Positions 1-12,400 of a stretch of DNA of 64,000 nt are shown one piece after another. Within the stretch, counting starts at the first letter, position 1, and each line of letters starts with the position of its first letter. A program made the position numbers and the translations under genes. Source of the DNA: Paraspadella gotoi (lineage: Eukaryota > Chaetognatha); contig CM119267.1 of the NCBI GenBank assembly GCA_051294375.1, positions 3,460,192 to 3,524,191 on the forward strand. Reading direction: 5' to 3'. Under the pieces are notes generated by a model. It did no database searches and had not been told where the DNA came from. It saw only the letters and a program-made list of their open reading frames with translations.

Positions 1-235
1 AGGTCAACCGGAAAAACCCGAACCCACGCACGACCTCGTCACGGCGCCCAAAGCCGAAGAACCGGACAGAATGGCGGCGGAAAAAGAGGCCAAGTCGAAG
101 ATGACCAAAGCTCAAAAGAGACGCATGTGGGACAAAATGGAGGCCGGGGCCAAAGGCGGAGAGAAACCGCGGGGCTGGGATTGGATGGACATTATCAAAC
201 ATTTATCGCAAACTGGTCACAAAGACGGAGATTAA
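1..235 (+). CDS. 3' end of an unidentified gene (partial)
   Basis: The frame beginning at base 2 is open to a TAA at 233-235 and encodes about 77 C-terminal residues. The tail is charged and ends in a tryptophan-rich block (KPRGWDWMDIIKHLSQTG) followed by an acidic end. The lysine/methionine-rich stretch KMTKAQKRRMWDKM just before it looks helical. The block reads like a conserved C-terminal signature, but I could not assign the family with confidence. No intron is visible in this piece. The 5' part of the gene lies outside the window. It is followed by 270 bp of AT-rich sequence and then the co-oriented XPNPEP3 gene. Confidence 0.6.
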   Translation, partial: GQPEKPEPTHDLVTAPKAEEPDRMAAEKEAKSKMTKAQKRRMWDKMEAGAKGGEKPRGWDWMDIIKHLSQTGHKDGD

Positions 236-505
236 CGATTTATTTCTCATTCCTCGGGTACAAAGTGCCTTAATCTCTTCTTTACTCCTTTGTGCACGGT
301 GAGCCAAAAAAAAAACCCGATATAGTATTTTAAAATCCTATCGCTCAAGTTTTCTCTCTATTTATTTTTCAAAAAGAAATTATCCAGCCGTTTATTAGAA
401 AAAAAATTTCATCATAAAAAGTTTTAAATCGGAGTGTAAAATATTTTTTGACTCGCCCTGTTACGATTCCTATCGATTCATAGTTGAAAATTATTTATAT
501 ACTAT

Positions 506-3293
506 ATGGCACTGAGGACGATCAGAAGGGGATGTCTCTATTTAAAAACGTTGAAATTAACCGAAGCGACTCTTTTGAACTCTTTGAGCAATGAAGAGTG
601 TCTTCGACGGCGCTTCGGTCAGCCCGTCGCGCAAACCCACCCGCATCTCCTTCAGGAGGGCGAGGTCACGCCGGGCATCGACGCCGCCGAGTACAAAAGC
701 CGTCGAGAGAGACTCGTCCATCAGATTTCCAAGTCGCCCTGCTTTCGAGGGGACAACGATCACGTGATCATCATTCCCTCAGCGGGACTCAAATACATGA
801 CCAAGGACATTCCTTATTTCTTCAAGCAAAACACCGACTTTCAATACTTTACCGGTTTTCTCGAACCGGACTCTTGTTTGGTGCTGTTCAAGGAAAAAGG
901 TTCTTTTTGAAATAATATTTTGTTAATGAATTTAAATTAAAAAAAAACAAAAACTCCAAGTCGCGATTCGTTAAATTCAGAATCGACGAAAACCCGAACG
1001 ATTCTCTTCGTTCCCGAGTCTGACGAGACGGCGTTGGTATGGCACGGACCCTGCAGCGGCACCCGCGCCGCCCTCGATCTTTTCGGCGCCGACGAGGCCT
1101 TCAAGAACACGCGATTCGCGAATTTCATCGGTTGGTGGTTTTCTCCTCTTTCGTGTTTCTCTTCTAATTGTTGTCGATAAACTCTCACTCTCTTTCTCTC
1201 TCCTCTTTCTTTGCCTCAGCGGAGCTCAAGACGCGCTCCTCGAAATTCTCCCTCTGGTACGACTTCGTGAAACCGCCTCACCCCGACCTCCACGCCGTCG
1301 TCAACGATCTCGTCATCAATTCCTTTCAAGATTCGATGCACAACCATCGCTCCCTCGTCGACGAGCTCAAGATACGGAAATCGCCCGCGGAAAGAAAAAT
1401 CATGCGGGAGACTTGCTCCGTCGCCGCCAGGAGTTTGCGGGAGACCATTCGCTTTTCTAGTCCTGGTGAGTGAGTAGGTGAGTGAGTGAGTGACAGAGAG
1501 AGAGAAAGAGAATAGATAGAACCGAAAGAGAGAGAGAGAGAGAGAACAGAAAGAGAAATTAAAAGAATTAAAGAAAGAAACTTTAAACGCTTGAAATTTT
1601 TCTCGATCGCTTGCATTCATTCATCGCTTTTGCCAATAAAAGAAATTAAATATTGAATATAAAAGAAAAGAAGATAGACTCAAAGAAAGAAATCAATCAT
1701 TCAGTTAAAGAAAGCATCAATCGTTGAGTAAAGGGCCTAAAGTGCATTTCAATCTTTAGGTTTGCGCGAATCCGTGTTAGAGGCGAAGATGTCGTTAGCG
1801 GCGCAATCGTTGGGCGCCGATCGTCTCTGTTTTCCCTCCGTTGTGGCTTCGGGCGCCAACGCTAACGTCATCCATTACGTACGGAACGACCAAATCATAA
1901 AGGTTTCATTTCGATGTATAAACAAATGTTTGTGTACTTATTGAGATAACTATTCAAGAGTTAAAGCTTTCGATTGGATGAGTTGGAGTGAGAGACTGTG
2001 AGAGAGTTTGATTGAAAGCTTGCAGGGACCTGCTATGTCCATACTATGGAGTCCATAGGCATAGCCAGTCCAAAGTCAGGGGCAAGATAGCTCATTTATT
2101 AAATGAATGGATAATTTTGAATTGGTTGTACCAATTTCATATTCTTTTGAAGAAATACTGTCTTTAAAACATGAAAAAAGAGATTTTTATGATATTGTTG
2201 ACTACAGAGAGCGAGAGAGAGAAAGAAAGAAAAAGAGAGAAAGAGAAATTTTAAACTATATTTTAAACTACTGAGAGCTTCGCCTTCAGTTCGGACCGAA
2301 CTTCGGTCTCGATCTTTTTTTTTTTAAATCTTTTGTTCCTCTTCCTCCTCCTCCTCCTCCTCCTCCTCCTCCTCGAGGTGGCGCTCTCATTTCACCAAAG
2401 TTTGAAATTTGGGAGGAAAACATGTGATTCGAGGGAAATCGAGTCTTTCTTTCAATTCTTTCAATTCTTCACTTCACTTCACTTCAGGAGGGTGACTTGA
2501 TTTTAATGGACACCGGATGCGAGTTTCACGGTTATTGCTCGGATTTGACGAGAACCTGGCCAGTTTCAGGTCAGGTTATTTCTCAGTAATCTGAAAAACT
2601 TACTCATCAAATAGACATTTCCTCTTTTTTTAAACGTTTGTGTATTCCTCTTCGTCATCGGCCAGGCGTCTTCTCTCCCGCGCAACGAGTTCTCTACGAC
2701 GTTGTGGCGGAGACTCAGGCCCAGTGTCTCCAACAGCTCCTGCCCGGTCAAAGTCTGGACCGGGTCCACCGGTTCATGCAGATCGCCCTGGCGTCGAATC
2801 TGCGCTCGGCCGGCGTCCTCAAGAAGACGGTTCCTTGCGACACGGAGGAACAGCTCGTCGGCGTCGGGAGGCTGGCCTGTCCGCATCACGTGGCTCACTA
2901 TCTCGGTGAGTCTCGCCGTGAGGATTAATGGAGGGGGATTCCTTTTGACGCGAAGATTTGGTCTTTGGCAGGAATGGACGTCCACGACACTTCCTCCTTG
3001 ACGCGGACGAGACCATTGGAGCCTTCGATGGTCGTGACCAACGAGCCCGGGCTTTATTTTCCAAACTATTCTAAGGTCATTTTCAAAATAGTTTAAAAAG
3101 CGTTGAGCGAATGTTTTGCGTGAATAGAATATTTATTTCGTAGGCGGCGGATTTGGTGCTGAGAGATTTTCACGACATCGGCCTCAGAATCGAGGACGAC
3201 GTCTTGATCACCGAGAATAAACCGGAAGTGTTGACGGCCGAGTGTCCCGTCGATAGAGAACAATTACTCCAACTCGCCAACCAGTGTCGTTAA
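506..3293 (+). CDS. XPNPEP3: Xaa-Pro aminopeptidase 3 (XPNPEP3 / mitochondrial aminopeptidase P)
   Basis: This metallo-aminopeptidase of the M24B family removes N-terminal residues preceding proline; family members act in mitochondria. I model eight exons: 506-899, 981-1130, 1220-1465, 1760-1902, 2488-2569, 2666-2905, 2972-3075 and 3144-3293, giving 502 residues against about 507 in human. The N-terminus is basic and fits a mitochondrial presequence. The creatinase-like N domain starts with GQPVAQTHPHLLQEGEVTPG. Metal ligands are all visible: Asp in LMDTGCEF, Asp in SDLTRTW, His in HHVAHYLGMDVHD, Glu in TNEPGLYF and Glu in RIEDDV. Intron 4 (1903-2487) carries one copy of the dispersed repeat and a CTC microsatellite. 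Intron 3 begins with repeated donor-like GTGAGT units. Confidence 0.93.
1991..2140 (+). repeat. Dispersed ~150 bp repeat, copy A (in XPNPEP3 intron 4)
   Basis: The left end reads GAGACTGTGAGAG followed by TTGATTGAAAGCTTGCAGGG. The core is CAGGGGCAAGATAGCTCA, and the right end is ATTGGTTGTACCAATTTCA. The same blocks recur near 12424, 23839, 45503 and 46242. No coding potential is seen. It is probably a short non-autonomous interspersed element, but the class is not determined. Confidence 0.75.
2338..2374 (+). repeat. CTC/CCT microsatellite in XPNPEP3 intron 4
   Basis: An almost uninterrupted run of CTC triplets, about 11 units, lies in the intron and precedes the exon 5 acceptor by about 115 bp. 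It is a simple repeat and no function is inferred. Confidence 0.85.
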
Positions 3294-3499
3294 TGAATTC
3301 GGGTTTTTTTTTTCTTTTTACATTTTTACTGTATTTGTTATCCGATTTCCGGAACTTGTTTTTAATTTATTACCCTTTTCCTCTTAGCCCGAAACAAGAA
3401 AAAAACTAAATTAAACACGAAGCAGCGAATAAGTTTCGTTATATGTAGTTCTGTTAGATAGCTTCTTTCTATTATGACTTGACCCTGAAAAAGTTTAAA

Positions 3500-6400
3500 A
3501 TGTTCAAGACAAAACGCGACGTGGACGCTCACGTCATCAATCTTCTTCGACGTCTCAAAGATGACAAAGAAAAAAAGAACCGAGGTAGATATTAAACATA
3601 TCTTTAATTTTTCATTCGTTTAAATTTTAATTTAATATTTTTGACGGTCGACTTGAAGAATTACTTTAAATATTTTTTTCATCAGGCTATTCCATCGCCA
3701 AACTGTACATGACGGTGGACGAATACGACATGGCCGAACGATACTTGGCAGGATTCCTCAGCATCAAGCCAACCTTCGCTCCCGCCCACAACCTCATGGG
3801 AGAAATCCACGAGAAACAGAACAAATGGTCGCTCGCTTTCGAGGCGTTCAAGAGGAGCTTCAGCCTCGACGCTTCGCAAAAAAATATCGTCTGGTCCATT
3901 TGCAAAGTTTTATCCAATGTAAGTAATAAGAGAAAGTTGAATTGACGTTTGAAATGAAGGTTGTTACATGTAGTCTTCAACACAACTTTAGACATCCCCC
4001 CCCTCTTTGTATTTTCTGCCCAGATGGAGGATGTCGATAACGAGACGATTAAACCGTGGCTCGAGCGCGCCGAGAGCATTTTTCCCAAATCGGACCCAAA
4101 GAGTAGCGTCGTCTTTTCATTGCGAGAGCGAATGATCAGAGACATTCAAAACAAGAGTTTGGAAAAGGGGCAAGGCGACGCCAGCAAGGACGACGGAAAG
4201 AGTCAATTGCAGGTATTTATTATATGTAAAGATGTCGTGGAACGAGTAAGTCGCATAATTAGGTTGTTTTTTTTTTATTAACAATAATTACGTCATTATT
4301 TTTAGGCCTTATACGCGGAAGAGCTGGTGAAGCGCCCCCAGGACGTAGGGCTGAGAATTAAACTTCTCCAGTTGCTCGTTGAGGAGGGAAAAGTCGCCGA
4401 GGCAAGGGAGCACGCTTTCAGCGCCGAAGAAGCCGTAGTGTTTCAGACGGGTCCGTGTTTTCTCCGAAATATATATGCGAATCTTTTTTTTTTTTTTTTG
4501 TTTTATAACTTTAAAAAAATGTTTGTTCGGCGTTTTAAGGTCCGGCGAATATATTCATCAACAGTGCGGAATGGTACGCGGCAGTGGTGGATCTTCTGGA
4601 AGTTGAAAAATCGACGCAGTCCTCGCTTTCGTCGTCTTTCTTTCTAGATTATCTCCACTCACTTTGTTTGTTGACGAGGTAAGTTCATTTCGAGTCTCAC
4701 TTTTTATCTCTTTTTTTTTTCTGTCGACTTCTATCCTCGCATTTCTAGTTTACGATTGAAAGAATCGCCTGCCTTGGCGGCAAAGTCCCTGCATCGACTC
4801 GACCAGGCCCTTTACGAGGCGGAAAATTTGGAAGAAAATCCCGGCGCCAGGAGAGTCTCTGGCAATGAGGCCGCTCTGTGGCAGGTGCGCTATCCCTTTA
4901 ATTTTATTTTATGGAAAACTAGCGCAGAAAGTAATTTTAATTTTCATTACATTATTGAATATAAAATAAATTTAATACTTACGTAAAATATTTTGGAACT
5001 TTTAAATTCCTTTTAAAATTTAGTCTAAAATACATAGTAAAACAAGAAATTTTGCAATTTTTCATAGAAAATAATGAAAAATTTCAATTTCTCTCAGGTT
5101 TTCCTCAAAGAGATGCGCGCTCAGTTTTTCAACTACGCGGGTTCGCTCTTTCTCGCTCGTGCCGTCGGCGACCAACTTCAATGGACCGAAGCCCTTCACC
5201 AAGCGTCCATCTGTTTCCTGGTCTCTTTCTCTCAAGACCCTCCCAATCTCAAGTCTGCCTTCTTTCCTCAATCATCCCCTCGAATTCAAAAGCGCCTGCA
5301 GCTCTGGTACTCCCTGGCTTGCCTGCGTCTCTCCGTTTCCGGTTATACCTTATTGGCCATCGTCCCACAGGCTTCGAAGCTCAAGGACTCTGTGGCTCAA
5401 TTTTGCAATAAGATCCAGCAGGCTTGCGCCGAGCCGCGTAATCGCGACGCTTTGCACGATCATTTGTTCGACGTGCTCAAGACACGGCGAGACTCATCTT
5501 CGTCGTTTCTTCTCAATTCGTCCCTCTTGGCCTCGTTCACTGCGCGATATCCCAATGCTAAAACCATTCGCGCCACTTACGACCCTATCTCCCACCTGCT
5601 CTGTCCAGACGACCTGGCTTTTTTGGTTTGGTTCGCGTTGCAGCAACATAAAGTGGGTTCCAAGCACGCCTCACCTCAAGCCAAGCACGCTTTCGAAGTC
5701 TTTAAGGCTCTACCATTGGCCGCTTCAGCCGCCGCCGTCGCCAATCATCCTTCTCGACCGGAATCCTTGTGTCAGCTCGACACCGAAGCTTTTCTCTACG
5801 CAACGGTGCACATGACTGCCTCTTCGCTAAACAAGTCTCCCACTACGCTCAACGTCACGGCTCGAGGAGGGTTGGGCGGACCTCTGCAAATCCTTCCACC
5901 AACCATCAGCAGCGCTTCGCGGCCCCTTTGTACGCAACGTCAGGCGGAATGGTGGTCGGCGGCTTACAAATTGACCACCAATAACGTTAAAGGCCCATTT
6001 TCCAATCTCGGTTTGCTGAGGCAGACCCTGCAGCGTGGAATCGAAACGGTGAGGGGCATGACGGCTCACGGCCTCGATCTCAGCATGATCATCCACCTAG
6101 CGAAAACCTTTCAAGCGCGTACCCAGGAGATGTGGCAAGAAGAAAGCGCCAGCGTTGGCCTCGTCGCTCCGTTGTCCAACGATCCAGAGTTGGCCGAAAT
6201 GATTGGACCCGGCGAAGAAAGCGCCGCGTATCGCGGCGTCGCCGAGTTGTACTGGACCTTGGCGCTGGAACTGTTGAAAAAGTTGAAAAAAAAGCAGTTC
6301 GTGCCTCTGCCCAAGGAAAGGTTGTTCGCCCTCAGCTCGAGAGAGTTGAGCGAAGATCAAATGGATCGCCTCGTCGAGGAAGGATCATTCTTTCTCGCGC

Positions 6401-9400
6401 AAATCAAGTTGAGAAGCGGGGATCCATTGGGGGCCGTCAAAGAGTTTTCCAAATTGTCGTCGGCGGAAGCCAGTTATCAAACGGCACAAGCGTTGAAAGA
6501 GGTCGCCAGACGAGCCACCGCCGAATCAGAATCTCCCAACGACGTCACCACCGAAATGCGGAACCAGAGAAGCGAGGCGTTGAAGAGCGCTTTGGAAGCG
6601 CTATTCCTAACCATGGACCGAACGCGAGGAAATCCCGAACATCCTCTGCACGACGTTCTGGGAGAAGAAATCAAGGAAGTTGAGAAGATGTTAGCCGATG
6701 CATCCGGGAGAGGAAAGCCCCATTTGACCAACGGCCACGCCTCTACTCCCGAACCCAACGAGTCTGGAAACAGCGAAGACAGCTTCTACGAGGACGACGC
6801 CGGCGCCTCTGCTTTTCCGGAGGCTGCTGAACTCAGTTGCTTCCCGCTTAACTCTGTATCTTTACCGAGTTCGACGCCAATGAAAAGCGTTCCCCGCGTT
6901 CCCTCAGACGCCACCTTCCAGTTTGCCAACGCTTCCATGAAGCACGTTCGTCCTTCGCCGGAGCGATTAGATGCGCAGATTCGTTCCATGCGTAAGATTC
7001 AAGAAAAGCAGTCGCAGCAGATGGAATCACAGGCGAAGCAAATCGGACTGCTGCTCGAGGTTCAGTCCAAGCAGGAGAGACGTAACAATGACATGATGGA
7101 AGAGATTCAAAACACCAAGAAACACATTTTGGAACTTTGCGATTTCTTCAAAAACTTTGCCGCGAACATGACCCCTCAGGCGCAGCGCGGCGGAATACCG
7201 GGACTGGCTGGTGGCGGATCCTTGTCGGGAACCCCTATTCAAACTCGTCTCGGCGCCGTGGGTGCGCCGTTAGGGACGCCCAGCATCGCCGCGTCTCTGC
7301 CACTGCAGAACAGTTTTTACGATCCTTCGGTTCTTCCTCCGCCCGTGCCCTCTGACACCATTTTGCAGAATCCCTCGCTCTCGTCTTTGGCTGCCATGGG
7401 TACACCCTCGCCCTCTCATTTCGGGCTATCGTCTCCTTCGGCTCGCTTGTTTCCTCCCGCGAACCAAATGGTGACGAATACTTCAACTCAGCCGACGCCA
7501 TCTGCCGATCAGTATCGAGGAGGCGAGGAGGAGGACGAGGATGAAGAAGATTACGAGGATTATGATGAAGAGGAAGATGATCAATATTGGGTGGAAGACG
7601 ACGACGAAAATCCCTTGGGTCCCCCACCAAAGCACGTTGAGCCGCCATCTCTTATTCCCGACAACGCTCCTTGCGATTATCCTTATGGTCAAATCACCTC
7701 CATGCAAGGCCGCTCCACCATTACCTATCAAGCGCCCCACACTGCTCCTAGTAGTTTTGGACCTAGCTTTTTCTCAAACGCCGCTGCTAGCGAAATGACG
7801 TCCAATTTCTTGGCGTCCAAATCGGCCTCTCCCGTCGCCGCTTCGGTAGACACAAACAAGGCAACCACCACCCCTTCGCTTCCCAAGACCAAACCTTCAG
7901 CCGAGGCTGCGGCCGCCTTCGTACGACAATTGGGTGGAAACGATCCAATCGGAGTGGCGCCGCCAAATGTCGTTCCGACTATGGCCTTCACGACTCCGCC
8001 GCTCGTGACGTCAACCACCGTCGCTGGAGTTACTCCTACGGCCAAACCATTCACCGTAAACTTTAATCCCAACGCCGCCCCGAAACTGAAGTCTCCCACT
8101 CTAGCGGCTCCCCCGCCGACGACGAGCTCGACCTTCTCTGCGACCGCGTCGATGACTTTGCACGCTTCTCCTGAAAAAAATCTCGAGCCGGGCGGTGGTT
8201 TTAAGATAAGTCTCAGCCCCGATGCCATCAACAACAAGACGCCGTCGGTTTTCAACACTGGCTCCGGCGTCGCCTCCACGATCCTTCAAAACAAAGAGGA
8301 CGTGGAGAATGAGTCGGAGGACGTGGAGAAGGAAATCGATCCCTACCCTGACTTCAAACCGATCATCGATCTTCCCGAACAAGTCCCCGTCGTCACCGGA
8401 GAGGAAGACGAGGAGGTTTTATTCTCCGAACGGGCCAAGCTCTTTCGATTCGCCGAGACCGGAGAGTGGAAAGAACGAGGATTGGGTCCCATCAAGATTT
8501 TAAAGAACGCCAAAACAGGGAAGACGAGACTCCTCATGCGTCGGGAGCAAATTCATAAGGTTTGTCTCAATCACGTGATCCCCGGCGGCGGTCTCAACAT
8601 ACGTTCCATGGAAAGCAACGACAAGGCGTTGCTCTGGCCGGCGATGGACTACGCGGAATCTACTACGGGCACTCACGAAAAGTTTTGCGTTAGATTCAAG
8701 ACGAAAGATCTCGCGTTGCAGTTTAAGCAGATCGCAGATGCCAATGCCGCCCCGAGCGAGGAAGGGAAGGAAGAGGAAGAAGAAGAAAAGCAGAAGCCCG
8801 AGGCTGAGAGGAAAAAGGATTCCGAAGATAGCGTAACCCCGAAGGCCCCAGCCTTTGGTTTCACAAACACCAACATGGTCTCCTTCAAAGATCTTGCCCA
8901 ACCTTCGGGAAAAACTGGCTTTTCGAGCTCTGATCCTAACTTCAAATTTCCTGGCAGCGGATCGCAGGTCTTCTCTGCCTCAACGGAGGACGAGCACGGC
9001 GCTGATGACTCTACTAATCAACCTGAGGATTACGTTCCGGAAGTTGATTTCAAACCCGTCGTCCCTCTTCCGGATCTCGTAGACGTCAAAACGGGTGAAG
9101 AGGAAGAGGAGGAGCTTTACAAGCACAGGGCCAAGCTTCATCGCTTCTGCGCCGAGACCAAAGAGTTTAAGGAACGCGGTCTCGGGGACATCAAGATTCT
9201 TCGCCATAAAAAGACCGGAAAGGTTCGAGTAATTTTGAGGCGAGAGCAAGTTTTGAAACTGGCCTGCAACTTTCATTTGGTGGAAGGCATCGAACTGAAG
9301 CCTCTCAGCACCAGCGAGAGGGCTTTTCAATGGATTTGCATGGACTTTTCCGAAGGAGAACTCAAGCAGGAGGGATTTGCTGTAAAATTTAAGAATGAGG

Positions 9401-12400
9401 ACGTTGCCTCCGGCTTCAAGCAAGCTTGGAAAGACGCTTTGGATTTGGTCTCCGTCAAAAATTCTGACGCGAAAAAAGATGAGACGGATAATGGGCTCAG
9501 AGCTTGCAAAGGCACGGCCGATAAATTCGACGAAATCGTCAAAGAATCGGAAAAACCCACGAGTGGTTTTGGAGACGCTTTCAAAGCGAAGCCTGATAGT
9601 TGGGAATGCAGCGGTTGTTTTACGAGAAACGAGGCGAAGCATTCTTCCTGCCCCTGCTGCAACACTCCTGGTCCCAACGTTTCGACCACGGAAAAAACCG
9701 CATCCGGCTTCGGGGATGCATTTAAGCCAAAGCAGGGAACTTGGGAATGTTCTGGATGTCTGATTCGTAACGACGCAAGCGCCATTTCCTGTCCCTGCTG
9801 CAATACGCGGAATCCCAACGCACCCAAAGATGCTGCGACTAAAGTTGGAGGAGGGCTCGCGGCTAAATTAGCTTCGAGTGGCGGAGGAGGCGGATTCTCG
9901 TTCGGTTCTCCTTCCTGTTCGACCGGAGGAATTCAATTTGGTACGTCGTCACCCGCTTCTTCGGCGCCTGTTTTTGGAACGTCATCCTCCTCGACGCCGG
10001 TTTTCGGATCATCGTCGCCCATGACGCCGGTTTTTGGAGTCTCTACTACGACATCGACTACTTCTGCGCCGATTTTCGGGAGCTCATCTTCCACTACAAC
10101 CGCCCCAGTTTTTGGAACTTCGTTGACCTCAACGGCCCCAGTTTTTGGAAATTCATCATCGACGACGGCGCCGCCGGTGTTTGGAACCGGTTCGCCGATA
10201 ACATCCACGTCGACGGCTTCTTTTGGTTCAAACGCAAACTCAAACAATTTCGTTTTCGGTTTTTCCAAACCGTCTACTCCGCTTTTCGGTTCCGGCGCTC
10301 CCAAATTCGGATCTCCCATCACCTCCGTAGCTAGTCCTAAGCCCGTGAGTCCTAAACCCCCTGCCGTTGTCAAACCTTCGATCTTGGGAACGCCCCCGCA
10401 GTCGAAAGACGTTCCAGCCATCTTTGGCGGTACCGGCCAAACCCCGCCGTCATCGTTCGTGATTGGCGGGCAAACTCACAAACCGGACGATCCTAAACCG
10501 GCGTTCAATTTGGGAGGATTCACTTTCGGTTCGACGCCGGTAGTCGAGAAGGAAAAACCCGCGCCGCCCAAAGAAGAAAAAAAGATCGCCTCGAAAGCTA
10601 CTAACGCAGCGCCGCCGCCCGCGACGGGTCTCTTCTCCGGCTTCAAAGGATTCGGCAACGCCGCCGCGACCGACGCCGTTTCTCCCGTCAGCTTCTCTTC
10701 GATCTTGGCTCCTCCCAAGTCGGAGGCGTCAGCGGTTGATCCCGATAAAGCGTCGACGACGACGACGACGGTGGAGACGACGTCGACCTGGGCGCCTCCA
10801 GCAGTTTTCTCTTTCGCGGCGAACAAACCGCTCTTTTCCATCGGACGGACAAATTCCGAGTCCTCGCTTGCCGAGTCCGACTCGGCCGTCTCGAGCGACA
10901 CTGACAAAGGTAGGGTCTCAGCGTAAATGTTTTTATATTTAATTATGAATTCAAACTTGTTAGTGAAAAGAATTTACTTTAAATGGACTAATTTTTGATT
11001 GAATAGCGCCGAGACCGACTCCCGTCTTGACCAAGACCGACAGCCCCACACTCTCCTCGAGCTCGTCCTTCGCTTTCGGCGAGACGGCCTCGTCCTTCGC
11101 TTTCGGCGAGGCGGCGAAAACCGCTTCGTTCACTTTCTCCATTAAACCGGAAAAGGAGAAGCTCGTCGTCAAGTCGCCAGTCAAGGGCGAGGAGAACGAC
11201 GACGACGACGATGGCGACGACGCTTATTATCAAGTCAGATTTTAATTATTTTTTTTTCTATAAAAGACAAACCCTGGAAATTTTTAAGCTAAAAAATATT
11301 TAACATCAGGAGGAAGATGGCGACCACATACATTTCGAGCCGGTCGTCCCTCTGCCGGACAAAATCTTAGTGAAGACGGGCGAAGAAGATGAGGAGGAAG
11401 TGTTCGCCGATCGGGGCAAACTCTTCCGTTTCACCGACGGCGAATGGAAGGAGAGAGGATTGGGAATCATGAAGATTTTAAAGAACAAAATGACGAGTCA
11501 GTTCTTTTTTTTTATTTGTATCGGTCAAACTGGAATTTTATCTTTTTTTTACTTTTTCTTTTTCAGACAAACACCGATTGTTGATGCGGCGAGAGCAGGT
11601 TCTGAAGATCTGCTGTAACCATCTTTTGACGCCGGATGTGGTTTTAAAACCCATGGCCAATTCTGACAAGGCGTGGGTCTGGCACGCGCTCGATGGCAGC
11701 GAAGACGTGGTCAGTGGCAGTTGATTTTTTTTTTTTTTTTTTGGGTTTTTAATTCTATAATAGTAATGTATATTTCATTGTTTCCCCTCATCTTTACCAG
11801 GCGCAGCATGAAAACTTCGCCATCCGTTTCAAGACGGCCTCTCTCGCCAACGACTTCAAGTCCATCGTGGACCGTTTGACGAGCGAAACGGATGCCTCTG
11901 CTTTGGAGACGCCTCCGTCGTCGCCGCGTCCTGTACAGTCGCCCGACGTGAGCAGCAGCAGCAGCGGAGAATGCCTCTTCGTTGACGAACGTCTTCCCTC
12001 GGAAGACCTGATGGCGCTGGCCGAAAAGTACATGCTTCCCAAAACCTTCTACAATTACTTGGACAAACCGCCTTGTCCCGGATGTCCGGGATGCGACGAT
12101 TACGACAAAGTCGTTTCCAGCACGACCCAAGAGGAAAAGACCGACGGTGGGAGTGACTCATCTCTCCACTATGTCCCGAGTAATTCGCGACTATGAAACT
12201 TAATAAATTCCTTTGGATTTCCAGAACCGGAAGCCGCCGCCAGCAACTACGAACCCGCTAAAAACGATGCCGCCGTCGCAGTCGCTACAAGCGACGCTAC
12301 TCCCTTATCCGGATTCGGCAAGACGCTTTTCGGGGAAAACAACGCCGTCTCTTTCGCCGATCTTGCCAAGAAGAGTTCCGGTGGTTTCATCAAGGAATCA

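Noticed and set aside
7728-10907. Several long minus-strand frames across the Nup358 exon
   Set aside because: The + frame has clear RanBD, zinc-finger and FG motifs. The antisense frames reflect GC-rich codon use without motifs.
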